Positions 9,649-15,709 of a DNA stretch of 17,384 nt are shown piece by piece. A program made the translations under genes and the position numbers. Below the pieces are notes generated by a model that did no database searches, had not been told where the DNA came from, and worked only from the letters and a program-made list of their open reading frames with translations. This DNA is from an uncultured Flavobacterium sp. (GTDB lineage Bacteria > Bacteroidota > Bacteroidia > Flavobacteriales > Flavobacteriaceae): the NCBI GenBank assembly GCA_946479395.1, contig CAMLFV010000032.1:1-17384 (forward strand), given 5' to 3'. Every line of letters starts with the position of its first letter. Position 1 is the stretch's first letter.

Positions 9649-10029
9649 ATGAATATACCAGCTAATTTAAAGTACACAAAAGACCACGAGTGGGTTAGTT
9701 TAGAAGGCGACATTGCAACGGTTGGAATTACCGATTTTGCACAGAAAGAATTAGGAGATATCGTGTATGTTGAAGTGGAAACACTTGACCAAACATTAGA
9801 GCAGGATGAGGTTTTTGGAACGGTTGAAGCCGTTAAAACTGTATCTGATTTATTTTTACCTGTTTCTGGCGAAGTGGTAGAATTTAACGAAAACTTGGAA
9901 ACAGAACCAGAATTGGTTAACACCGATCCTTATGCTGCAGGTTGGATGATTAAAGTTAAAGTTGCCGATACTGCTCAGTTTGATGCTTTATTAACAGCTG
10001 ATCAATATAAAGAATTAATTGGTGCTTAA
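9649..10029 (+). CDS. gcvH: Glycine cleavage system H protein
   Basis: GcvH carries the aminomethyl group on a lipoyl arm between GcvP, GcvT and the lipoamide dehydrogenase of the glycine cleavage system, in the cytoplasm. The 126-aa product is the normal family length. It begins with the typical segment around [13 protein letters not shown], followed by [18 protein letters not shown]. The lipoylated lysine is Lys63 in the motif [11 protein letters not shown]. The sequence [11 protein letters not shown] at about residues 92-102 is the conserved C-terminal segment. A TAnnTTTG box lies 18 bp upstream of the ATG. The 3' end overlaps the start of the VanZ-like gene by about 8-11 bp. gcvT and gcvP are not in the window, which is common because gcvH is often unlinked from them. 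Confidence 0.98.
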   Translation: MNIPANLKYTKDHEWVSLEGDIATVGITDFAQKELGDIVYVEVETLDQTLEQDEVFGTVEAVKTVSDLFLPVSGEVVEFNENLETEPELVNTDPYAAGWMIKVKVADTAQFDALLTADQYKELIGA

Positions 10030-10402
10030 TAAAAAGCTTATAGCCGTAAGTTGGAATGTTTTAATATTGATTTTCTGTTTGATAAATCTGTCAAACATCA
10101 ACGAAGTTCAAAAAATACGCATTCCAAATTTAGATAAAGTTGTTCATTTTATATTTTACACAACATCATCTTTTTTATGGTCTTGGGCGTTGCTGAATAA
10201 GAAGGCATCCACCTTTAAATTAAATCTTGCCTTAATTGTTTTTGGTTTGATTTTATTTGGATTGATGGTCGAGTTTTTACAGGATATACTACCAACACAG
10301 CGTTCGTTTGAATGGTTAGATGTATTGTGTAACACCTTGGGCGTTTTATTCGGAACCACCGTTTATTTAATATATACAAAATTTAAACCTCACAATTCGT
10401 GA
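10022..10402 (+). CDS. VanZ-like family small membrane protein
   Basis: This is a membrane protein of about 126 aa with four hydrophobic segments, at roughly residues 6-24, 38-59, 70-91 and 104-119. It has the VanZ-like pattern: a DKVVHFIFY motif after the first segment and a conserved E..Q....R..E..D...N..G arrangement ([20 protein letters not shown]). VanZ itself gives low-level teicoplanin resistance in enterococci, but most VanZ-like proteins have no known function, so I infer none. The start is GTG 10022 or TTG 10019; both overlap the gcvH 3' end, and no ATG is available near it. The stop codon TGA (10400-10402) lies within the 3' arm of a rho-independent terminator. Translational coupling to gcvH is likely. 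Confidence 0.8.
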   Translation: MLNKKLIAVSWNVLILIFCLINLSNINEVQKIRIPNLDKVVHFIFYTTSSFLWSWALLNKKASTFKLNLALIVFGLILFGLMVEFLQDILPTQRSFEWLDVLCNTLGVLFGTTVYLIYTKFKPHNS

Positions 10403-10412
10403 GGTTTTTTTA
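10385..10412 (+). terminator. Rho-independent terminator overlapping the 3' end of the VanZ-like gene
   Basis: The arms AAACCTCAC (10385-10393) and GTGAGGTTT (10399-10407) are perfect complements around a 5-nt loop AATTC, followed by a T-rich run. The last five sense codons and the stop codon of the VanZ-like gene fall inside the structure. It ends the gcvH-VanZ transcript just before deoC. Confidence 0.85.
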
Positions 10413-10422
10413 TTTTAGTACC

Positions 10423-11160
10423 ATGAAGAATGTAAACGATTTTTTAGACGCCACCTATCTTAAAACACCTGAACAGGTAAATATTTCTAAATTAGAAAAC
10501 GATGCCCTTGTTGAGGAATTGTTGCAAAATGCCGTAAAACATAAATACAAATGCGTCATGATTCGTCCGGAATATGTCGCAACTGCTAAACAGTATTTTG
10601 TAAAAAATAAAAGCAAAGTTTTGGTGGGAACAGTTATCGATTTTCCTGAAGGAACAGCTAGTTCAGAAGAAAAATTATCGCAAGCACAACTGGCTATTGA
10701 TAACGGAGCCGATGATCTGGATTTTGTGATCGATTATCAGGCGTTTAAAAACGGAGATTTGGCATTGGTTCAAAATCAGGTGAAAGATTGTACTCAATTG
10801 TGTTTACAACATCATAAAACCGTAAAATGGATTATTGAAACCGCAGCCTTATCAAACAAAGAAATTATTCTGATTACGGCATTAATCAAAAACGTGGTTA
10901 TTAGAAATTTTAAAGAAACCGATTACGCAAACGTGTTTGTAAAATCATCTACAGGATTTTATAAAACAAAAGATAATCAACCAAACGGAGCAACGCCAAA
11001 CGCAATTACTTTAATATTAGAAAACGCCACACCTTTATCTGTAAAAGCATCGGGCGGTATAAAAACCTTGTCAGAAGTTTTGTTTTATCTGGAAATGGGC
11101 GTAAAGCGTATTGGTACTTCGGCTCAAAAAGAAATTATTGAAGAAGCAATAAAATCGTAA
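10423..11160 (+). CDS. deoC: Deoxyribose-phosphate aldolase (DeoC)
   Basis: DeoC cleaves 2-deoxyribose-5-phosphate to glyceraldehyde-3-phosphate and acetaldehyde in deoxynucleoside catabolism (cytoplasm, class I aldolase TIM barrel). The product from ATG 10423 is 245 aa (E. coli 259 aa). The Schiff-base lysine is Lys174 in NVFVKSSTGFYK. The second active-site lysine is Lys208 in SVKASGGIKT, and the acidic strand motif is GADDLDFVIDY (residues 95-105). VGTVIDFPEGTAS (68-80) is the usual conserved strand. A longer GTG reading from 10399 would begin inside the terminator stem and adds only low-complexity residues, so ATG 10423 is preferred. No nucleoside phosphorylase or phosphopentomutase gene lies nearby. 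Only 10 bp separate the end of the terminator T-run from the ATG, leaving little room for a separate leader. Confidence 0.96.
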   Translation: MKNVNDFLDATYLKTPEQVNISKLENDALVEELLQNAVKHKYKCVMIRPEYVATAKQYFVKNKSKVLVGTVIDFPEGTASSEEKLSQAQLAIDNGADDLDFVIDYQAFKNGDLALVQNQVKDCTQLCLQHHKTVKWIIETAALSNKEIILITALIKNVVIRNFKETDYANVFVKSSTGFYKTKDNQPNGATPNAITLILENATPLSVKASGGIKTLSEVLFYLEMGVKRIGTSAQKEIIEEAIKS

Positions 11161-11354
11161 TTGCAATTTGTTTACAATGTGAAAAGGATGATCGTTCTTT
11201 TGAATACGGAAGACTGATTTTTTAGGACATGAATAGCAACGGACTTTAGTCCGTTGTGAAAATTAAGATGAATAAATGGCTTTAGCCAAACCTTTTTCGG
11301 TTTTGTTTAACACTTTAAAAGCGTAAATAGTTAGTTTTAAGATTTTTTTTAAAG
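11161..11354. other. Intergenic spacer between deoC and ctaB, no gene seen
   Basis: I see no convincing coding sequence in this spacer. Its first part (11161-11236) has no recognised element. It then carries the two palindromes at 11237-11288, a weak hairpin (AAACC/GGTTT around 11288-11304) and AT-rich DNA leading to the ctaB promoter box. It is the largest non-coding gap in the window. Confidence 0.6.
11237..11288. repeat. REP-like pair of palindromes with CTTTAG centres
   Basis: CAACGGACTTTAGTCCGTTG (11237-11256) has 9-bp perfectly complementary arms around TT. TGGCTTTAGCCA (11277-11288) has 5-bp arms around TT. Both share the core pattern with CTTTAG at the centre and are separated by a 20-bp AT-rich spacer. 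They are more GC-rich than their surroundings and are not followed by a T-run, so they do not look like ordinary terminators. The layout resembles repetitive extragenic palindromes mobilised by RAYT (IS200-like) transposases. Genome-wide repetition cannot be seen from one window. Confidence 0.55.
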
Positions 11355-11362
11355 TATATTTG
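11355..11362 (+). promoter_or_regulatory. Putative Bacteroidota -7 promoter box upstream of ctaB
   Basis: TATATTTG is an exact TAnnTTTG match located 31 bp before the ctaB TTG start. It is the best promoter candidate for the oxidase cluster, since deoC lies 233 bp upstream and no other box is evident in the spacer. Confidence 0.55.
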
Positions 11363-11393
11363 CAAACCAAATTTCATCAGCAAATAAGTCATT

Positions 11394-12293
11394 TTGGAAA
11401 CACCTTCATCAACAATAAAAGTTTCAGCGCTATCAGAATTTAAAAGCATAACCAAAGCAGGGTTAGCCTTCAGTGTGGTTTTTTCTACTTTGGCAGGATA
11501 TCTTTTGGCGGTGGAAGACTGGCAACAAATTGATTTTGTAAAGTTGATGATGTTGGCTGTAGGCGGATATTGTATGGTGGGTGCATCAAACGCATTTAAT
11601 CAGATTATTGAAAAAGATTTGGATGCGAAAATGGATAGAACCAAAAACCGACCAATTTCATCTGGAAGAATGTCAAAAAACAACGCGTTTATTTTGGCTT
11701 CTGCTTTAACGGTTGTCGGTTTGATTATTTTGTACATTGTAAGTCCAAAAACGGCAATGTTCGGTGCTATTTCCATCTTTTTATATACAAGTGTTTACAC
11801 TCCGCTAAAACCGTTAACACCATTGGCTGTTTTTGTGGGAGCTTTTCCCGGAGCCATTCCTTTTATGTTGGGTTGGGTGGCACATACCGATCAGTTTGGT
11901 ATCGAGGCAGGAACACTTTTCTTAATTCAGTTTTTTTGGCAGTTTCCTCATTTCTGGGCATTAGGTTGGTTCTTATTCAACGATTACGAAAAAGGAGGAT
12001 TTTATTTATTGCCAACTCGAAAAAAAGACAAAAAAACAGCATTACAGGTTATTCTATATTGTGTTTGGTTAATCATTGCGTCGTTATTACCGGCAACTGG
12101 TTATACCGGCAGGTTGTATCTATCGCCAATTGCAGCAGTCTTGGTATTGGCAGCAGGTTTGTGGATGTTGTATGGCGGCGTGCAGTTGTATAGAAAACAA
12201 ACCGATAAAGCAGCAAAAACATTAATGTTGATAAGCGTAACCTATATTACTTTAATTCAGATAATTTTTATTTTAGATAAATTCCTGCGATAA
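11394..12293 (+). CDS. ctaB: Protohaem IX farnesyltransferase (haem O synthase, CtaB/CyoE)
   Basis: This integral membrane UbiA-family prenyltransferase adds a farnesyl group to haem b to give haem O, the precursor of haem A for cytochrome oxidases. It is 299 aa, a normal length. The first Asp-rich motif is visible as NAFNQIIEKDLDAKMDRTKN (residues 66-85), with Asp77 and Asp81 in the DxxxD spacing. It is followed by RPISSGRM. A second conserved region is YTPLKPLTPLAVFVGAFPGA (135-154), and FWQFPHFWALGWFLFNDYEKGG (181-202) carries the second acidic motif. Seven to nine membrane segments are evident. The start is TTG 11394 (or ATT 11391): an in-frame TAA lies at 11385-11387 and the next ATG is at codon 52, inside the membrane core. 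The stop overlaps the next start as TAATG, which implies translational coupling with the COX3-like gene. Confidence 0.95.
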   Translation: METPSSTIKVSALSEFKSITKAGLAFSVVFSTLAGYLLAVEDWQQIDFVKLMMLAVGGYCMVGASNAFNQIIEKDLDAKMDRTKNRPISSGRMSKNNAFILASALTVVGLIILYIVSPKTAMFGAISIFLYTSVYTPLKPLTPLAVFVGAFPGAIPFMLGWVAHTDQFGIEAGTLFLIQFFWQFPHFWALGWFLFNDYEKGGFYLLPTRKKDKKTALQVILYCVWLIIASLLPATGYTGRLYLSPIAAVLVLAAGLWMLYGGVQLYRKQTDKAAKTLMLISVTYITLIQIIFILDKFLR

Positions 12294-12877
12294 TGAATAT
12301 TGAAGAGATTAACAGAGAACAAATGCAAAAAGCAAAGGCATATAAAACCATGCTTATTTTTGCAATGGGAAGTATCGTAATGATTTTTGCGGGCTTAACA
12401 AGTGCTTATGTAATCAGTAAAAACCGTCCGGACTGGTTGAAAGATTTTGATTTGCCACAGGCTTTTTTATGGAGTACTTTGGTAATTGTTTTAAGCAGTG
12501 TTACATTTCATATGGCTAAAAAAGCAATCGAGAAAAATAACCGATCTTTAACAAGCATTATGTTGGGTGCAACCTTGGTTTTAGGTTTGGCATTCGTAGC
12601 ATTACAGTTTCAAGGATTTAATCAGGTAATCGAAGCTGGTTATTTTTTTACGGGTAGTCAAAGTACCATAACAACATCATTTTTATATGTAGTAGTTTTA
12701 GTACACATTGCCCATTTGGCAGGTGGATTAATTTCGTTATTAATTGTAATTTATAATCATTATAAACAAAAATATAATGCATCTCAAACCCTTGGAATTG
12801 AGTTAAGTGCGATGTTTTGGCACTTTTTAGGTTTCTTGTGGTTGTATTTGTTTTTATTTTTTACTTTTTACAAATAG
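12293..12877 (+). CDS. Cytochrome c oxidase subunit III-family protein, short form
   Basis: This COX3-family membrane protein has 194 aa and five predicted helices at about residues 17-41, 57-76, 86-106, 127-154 and 171-193. That is the number seen in bacterial five-helix subunit III proteins. VLVHIAHLAGGL (135-146) and the C-terminal MFWHFLGFLWLYLFLFF segment (174-190) are typical of the family. Subunit III stabilises the haem-copper oxidase and supports proton uptake (family knowledge). It starts at ATG 12293, overlapping the ctaB stop by one base. It lies 67 bp upstream of a second, longer COX3 gene, so two paralogous subunit III proteins are encoded side by side, a pattern I associate with flavobacteria. 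I give no gene symbol because it is unclear which copy is the true CoxC orthologue. Confidence 0.9.
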   Translation: MNIEEINREQMQKAKAYKTMLIFAMGSIVMIFAGLTSAYVISKNRPDWLKDFDLPQAFLWSTLVIVLSSVTFHMAKKAIEKNNRSLTSIMLGATLVLGLAFVALQFQGFNQVIEAGYFFTGSQSTITTSFLYVVVLVHIAHLAGGLISLLIVIYNHYKQKYNASQTLGIELSAMFWHFLGFLWLYLFLFFTFYK

Positions 12878-12909
12878 TCTTTTTACTTTTCTTTAAAAGA
12901 AAAAAGATG

Positions 12910-12917
12910 TAAATTTG
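12910..12917 (+). promoter_or_regulatory. Putative -7 promoter box before the long COX3 gene
   Basis: TAAATTTG matches TAnnTTTG and lies 27 bp upstream of the ATG at 12945, within the 67-bp gap between the two COX3 genes. It may give an internal transcript for the long subunit III and subunit IV. The gap is AT-rich, so a chance match is possible. Confidence 0.4.
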
Positions 12918-12944
12918 GGAACTTTTTAACAACTTAAACTTTTT

Positions 12945-13937
12945 ATGGGAGCGACAGTTACTACAGCAGCGACTAAAGAAAAAATCTGGGAAGGTGGGGA
13001 AGATATCCATCCTCTTGGAGCGAGCTATGGGAAAATGATGATGTGGTTTTTTATCTTGTCAGATTCATTAACATTTGCAGGATTTCTTGCTGCGTATGGA
13101 TTTACAAGATTTAAATTTATAGACTCTTGGCCAATTGCCGATGAGGTTTTTAATCACTTTCCGTTTATGCATGGTGTTGATGCACCAATGTATTACGTAG
13201 CATTAATGACATTTATATTGATCTTTTCATCGGTAACGATGGTTTTAGCAGTTGATGCTGGTCATCAAATGAAGAAAAAGAAAGTAGCAGTTTATATGTT
13301 ATTAACCATTGTTGGTGGTCTTATTTTCGTTGGATCACAAGCATGGGAGTGGAAAAACTTTATTACAGGTACTTACGGTGCTGTTGAAACAAGAGGTGGT
13401 GAAATACTACAGTTTGTTGATAAAGACGGTAAACGTTTGGCTTTGGCAGATTTTGCTGATACCACAATGGAAAGAGAAGATGCTGAATTGACTAAAAGTA
13501 AAGGTGTTTGGGGAATGACAGGCGGAAGCAATACTTCTGTTTCTTTAAATCAGGTTAAAGCCGGATTAGAGAAAAATCCTGATGTTTTAATCAGAACACA
13601 ATATACCGTACCAGGAAACAAACATGAGAAAGTAACGTTAAACCGCGAAGAAACTTTAAAGCGTGCAAACGATTTTAAATTTGTTGTAGAAGGTGCAAAC
13701 TTGGTTCGTAATGAATACGGTCATAAAAGTTTTGGTGATTTATTCTTCTTCATTACAGGTTTCCACGGATTCCACGTTTCTGTTGGGGTATTGTTAAACA
13801 TCATTATTTTCTTTAATGTGTTGTTAGGTACTTACGAAAAAAGAAGAACTTACGAAATGGTTGAAAAAGTTGGATTATACTGGCACTTTGTAGATTTAGT
13901 ATGGGTGTTTGTATTTACATTCTTCTATTTAGTATAA
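12945..13937 (+). CDS. Cytochrome c oxidase subunit III, long form with a hydrophilic insert
   Basis: This 330-aa COX3-family protein has helices at about residues 32-54, 82-104, 114-135, 264-292 and 310-330. The canonical signatures are present: ITGFHGFHVSVGV (270-282) and YWHFVDLVWVFVF (312-324). Between the third and fourth helices lies an insert of about 120 residues (143-262), hydrophilic, with many Lys, Glu and Thr, and without cysteine. Ordinary five-helix COX3 proteins have only a short loop here. The insert should face one side of the membrane as a small soluble domain; its side and function are not known to me. The gene starts at ATG 12945, with a TAnnTTTG-like box 27 bp upstream. 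It is followed 19 bp later by the subunit IV-like gene, whose product also begins MGA. The family call is firm; the role of the insert is open. Confidence 0.93.
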   Translation: MGATVTTAATKEKIWEGGEDIHPLGASYGKMMMWFFILSDSLTFAGFLAAYGFTRFKFIDSWPIADEVFNHFPFMHGVDAPMYYVALMTFILIFSSVTMVLAVDAGHQMKKKKVAVYMLLTIVGGLIFVGSQAWEWKNFITGTYGAVETRGGEILQFVDKDGKRLALADFADTTMEREDAELTKSKGVWGMTGGSNTSVSLNQVKAGLEKNPDVLIRTQYTVPGNKHEKVTLNREETLKRANDFKFVVEGANLVRNEYGHKSFGDLFFFITGFHGFHVSVGVLLNIIIFFNVLLGTYEKRRTYEMVEKVGLYWHFVDLVWVFVFTFFYLV

Positions 13938-13956
13938 TCTATTAAAATTTTAAAAA

Positions 13957-14304
13957 ATGGGAGCACACGCATCAAATACAAAAAGAATTTGGCAAGTATT
14001 CATTTACTTATCTATACTTACAATTGTAGAAGTTGTTTTAGGTATTTTTAAACCAGATGCTTTATTTCATCACGATTTATTAAACCTAAGCTACTTAAAC
14101 TGGATTTTCATCATCTTAACAATAGTAAAAGCTTACTACATTATGTGGGCGTTTATGCACTTAGAAGGTGAAAAATCATCATTCCGCTGGTCAATTGTTG
14201 CGCCAATGGTTTTCTTAATAGCCTACTTAGCATGTTTGTTATTAATTGAGGGAGATTATATTCACGATGTATTTAAAACATCATCAATCAGATGGATATT
14301 TTAA
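13957..14304 (+). CDS. Cytochrome c oxidase subunit IV-like protein (COX4_pro/CyoD type)
   Basis: This small membrane protein has 115 aa and three helices, at about residues 11-30, 46-66 and 77-97. That is the layout of the prokaryotic COX4/CyoD family, which packs against subunits I and III and helps assemble haem-copper oxidases. The phrase IVKAYYIMWAFMHLEGE (56-72) is the recognisable family segment. It lies 19 bp after the long COX3 gene and is followed by a strong terminator 17 bp after its stop, so it is the last gene of the ctaB-COX3-COX3-COX4 unit. No coxA or coxB lies in the window, so the catalytic core must be encoded elsewhere. Confidence 0.88.
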   Translation: MGAHASNTKRIWQVFIYLSILTIVEVVLGIFKPDALFHHDLLNLSYLNWIFIILTIVKAYYIMWAFMHLEGEKSSFRWSIVAPMVFLIAYLACLLLIEGDYIHDVFKTSSIRWIF

Positions 14305-14320
14305 TCTATAAATAAGAGTT

Positions 14321-14350
14321 AAAAAGGCGGTATTTACACCGCCTTTTTTT
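14321..14350 (+). terminator. Strong rho-independent terminator after the oxidase subunit genes
   Basis: AAAAAGGCGGT (14321-14331) and ACCGCCTTTTT (14338-14348) are perfect 11-bp complements around the loop ATTTAC, with a T-run continuing to 14350. The GC-rich core of the stem (GGCGGT/ACCGCC) stands out in AT-rich DNA. The stem is flanked by A and T runs, so it could act in both directions. Confidence 0.92.
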
Positions 14351-14357
14351 ATTTTTG
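14350..14357 (+). promoter_or_regulatory. Putative -7 promoter box abutting the terminator, upstream of the SCO-like genes
   Basis: TATTTTTG matches TAnnTTTG; its first T is the last T of the terminator run. It ends 15 bp before the ATG at 14373, so a very short leader is predicted. It would re-initiate transcription for the run from the SCO-like gene to tsaB. Confidence 0.5.
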
Positions 14358-14372
14358 TAAAAACTTTTTAAA

Positions 14373-15035
14373 ATGAAAAAAGTACTACTTTTGGTCGCTC
14401 TTTTTGTAGTGCCCGTTGTTGCTTACCTGTTTTTTGCCTCGGGTGTAAACTCTTTTATAAAACTACCCGTTGTTACAGAAAAAATCCCTGAACTTTCTTC
14501 AAATTGGGAATCACTTTCGGGAGAATCTGTTCAAATGAAAAATAAAATCACGATTTTAGGTTTTACTGGAAATGATATTAAGTATGTAGAAGGTAACATA
14601 ACCAATTTATCCCATAAAATTTACGATAAGAATAAAGACTTTGTCGACTTTCAGGTGGTTATGATTGCGCCAAAAGGAACCGAAGAAGCGATCAATAATT
14701 TAAATCAGCAGTTGAGTGTTAATATCGATTTAAAACATTGGCATTATGTGATGGCTGATGAAAAGGAGATTCAAGAGTATTTTAAAAAATTGAATTTGCT
14801 TGGAGGATTAGATTCAAAATTCGGAACATCGAATGTATATATCATCGATAAAGAACTAAATCTGCGTGGTAGAAAAGGCAAAAACAAAAAAGGTGAAGAT
14901 GAATATAGAGAAGGATATAATACCATTTCTGCAGCTGATCTTCACAACGAAATGTCAGACGATGTAAAGGTGATTTTGGCAGAATATCGTTTAGCACTTA
15001 AGAAAAACAACAATAAAGACAACATAACAAATTAG
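14373..15035 (+). CDS. Exported SCO-like thioredoxin-fold protein lacking copper ligands
   Basis: This 220-aa protein has one N-terminal hydrophobic anchor or signal (about residues 4-23) and an extracytoplasmic domain. I do not know a name for it. Its layout parallels the SCO protein encoded 2 bp downstream: ITILGFTGNDIK corresponds to the strand and loop that hold SCO CxxxC, KHWHYVMADEKEIQEYFKKLNL (121-142) parallels SCO NWHFLTGSEDAIFGLAKKFNM, and SNVYIIDKELNLRGR parallels SGLFALVDKKGKIRSR. The protein contains no cysteine at all, and the SCO histidine position is replaced by a Ser/Thr stretch, so it should not bind Cu in the SCO manner. A Lys/Gly/Glu-rich segment (166-180) precedes a C-terminal helix. 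It may be an inactive partner or scaffold for Cu(A) assembly; that is inference. It is the first gene after the terminator-promoter junction. Confidence 0.72.
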   Translation: MKKVLLLVALFVVPVVAYLFFASGVNSFIKLPVVTEKIPELSSNWESLSGESVQMKNKITILGFTGNDIKYVEGNITNLSHKIYDKNKDFVDFQVVMIAPKGTEEAINNLNQQLSVNIDLKHWHYVMADEKEIQEYFKKLNLLGGLDSKFGTSNVYIIDKELNLRGRKGKNKKGEDEYREGYNTISAADLHNEMSDDVKVILAEYRLALKKNNNKDNITN

Positions 15036-15037
15036 TA

Positions 15038-15709
15038 ATGAAAAAAAATTATTCGTACATCTGGATTTCGCTGATCGTTTTGATTTTCGGAATCTATTTT
15101 GTTCCAAAAATTGTAGATCGTTTTAAGAGTGCATCGGTAGTAGAAAGCGATCGTTTAAATGTAGCAAATCGCCGTGAGTTGAAAGAAATTGGTACAGCAC
15201 CTGCTTTTTCGTTTACCAATCAAAATAACGAAACCATTACAAATGCCGATTATGATGGAAAGGTGTATCTGATTGAATTTTTCTTCAGTACCTGTCCTAC
15301 AATTTGTCCGGTAATGAATGAAAACATGGTGAAACTTCAAGGCGAATTCGGTAAAGATGATCGTTTTGCAATCGCCTCAATCACAATCGATCCTGAGACC
15401 GATACACCAGAACACCTAAAAGAGCACGCAAAATTTTTGAAAGTAACCATGAATAATTGGCATTTTTTAACAGGATCTGAAGATGCTATTTTCGGTCTTG
15501 CTAAAAAATTCAATATGTATGTTGGTAAGAATGATGATGCTCCGGGTGGTTTTGAACATTCAGGCTTGTTTGCTTTAGTTGATAAAAAAGGAAAAATCCG
15601 TTCACGTAACATGGAAAATATGGATTATCCGATTATTTATTACGATGGAACTACAGATGAAGGTGTGCAAATGCTTCGCGAAGATATTCAACAATTAATT
15701 AAAGAGTAA
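15038..15709 (+). CDS. SCO1/SenC family copper chaperone for cytochrome oxidase
   Basis: SCO proteins are membrane-anchored thioredoxin-fold proteins that deliver Cu to, or reduce, the Cu(A) site of oxidase subunit II. The 223-aa product has an N-terminal anchor at about residues 7-24. It carries the CxxxC motif STCPTICPVM (Cys86 and Cys90) and the conserved histidine His174 in FEHSGLF, so all three copper ligands are present. ASITIDPETDTPEHLKEHA (113-131) is the usual family segment after the second strand. It starts 2 bp after the ligand-less paralogue and ends in a TAATG overlap with the DUF420 gene, so the three are probably translated together. The context of haem O synthase and oxidase subunits supports a role in Cu(A) maturation. 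Confidence 0.95.
   Translation: MKKNYSYIWISLIVLIFGIYFVPKIVDRFKSASVVESDRLNVANRRELKEIGTAPAFSFTNQNNETITNADYDGKVYLIEFFFSTCPTICPVMNENMVKLQGEFGKDDRFAIASITIDPETDTPEHLKEHAKFLKVTMNNWHFLTGSEDAIFGLAKKFNMYVGKNDDAPGGFEHSGLFALVDKKGKIRSRNMENMDYPIIYYDGTTDEGVQMLREDIQQLIKE

Noticed and set aside
10399..10422. GTG start of deoC eight codons upstream of ATG 10423
   Set aside because: It begins inside the terminator stem and adds a Phe-rich low-complexity extension not expected for DeoC. The ATG at 10423 gives the normal N-terminus.
11288..11310. Weak hairpin AAACC/GGTTT followed by a T-containing run as a deoC terminator
   Set aside because: The stem is only 5 bp and the downstream run is interrupted by G and A. 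It is too weak to call.
11873..12193. Open frame of 106 codons overlapping ctaB in another frame
   Set aside because: It lies wholly within the well-supported ctaB gene and its product has no recognisable features, so it is a shadow frame.
12883..12907. Possible terminator hairpin between the two COX3 genes (TTTTCTTT paired with AAAGAAAA)
   Set aside because: The stem is almost entirely A-T pairs with essentially no room for a loop in the full-length pairing, and there is no proper T-run after it. It is probably a chance feature of AT-rich DNA.
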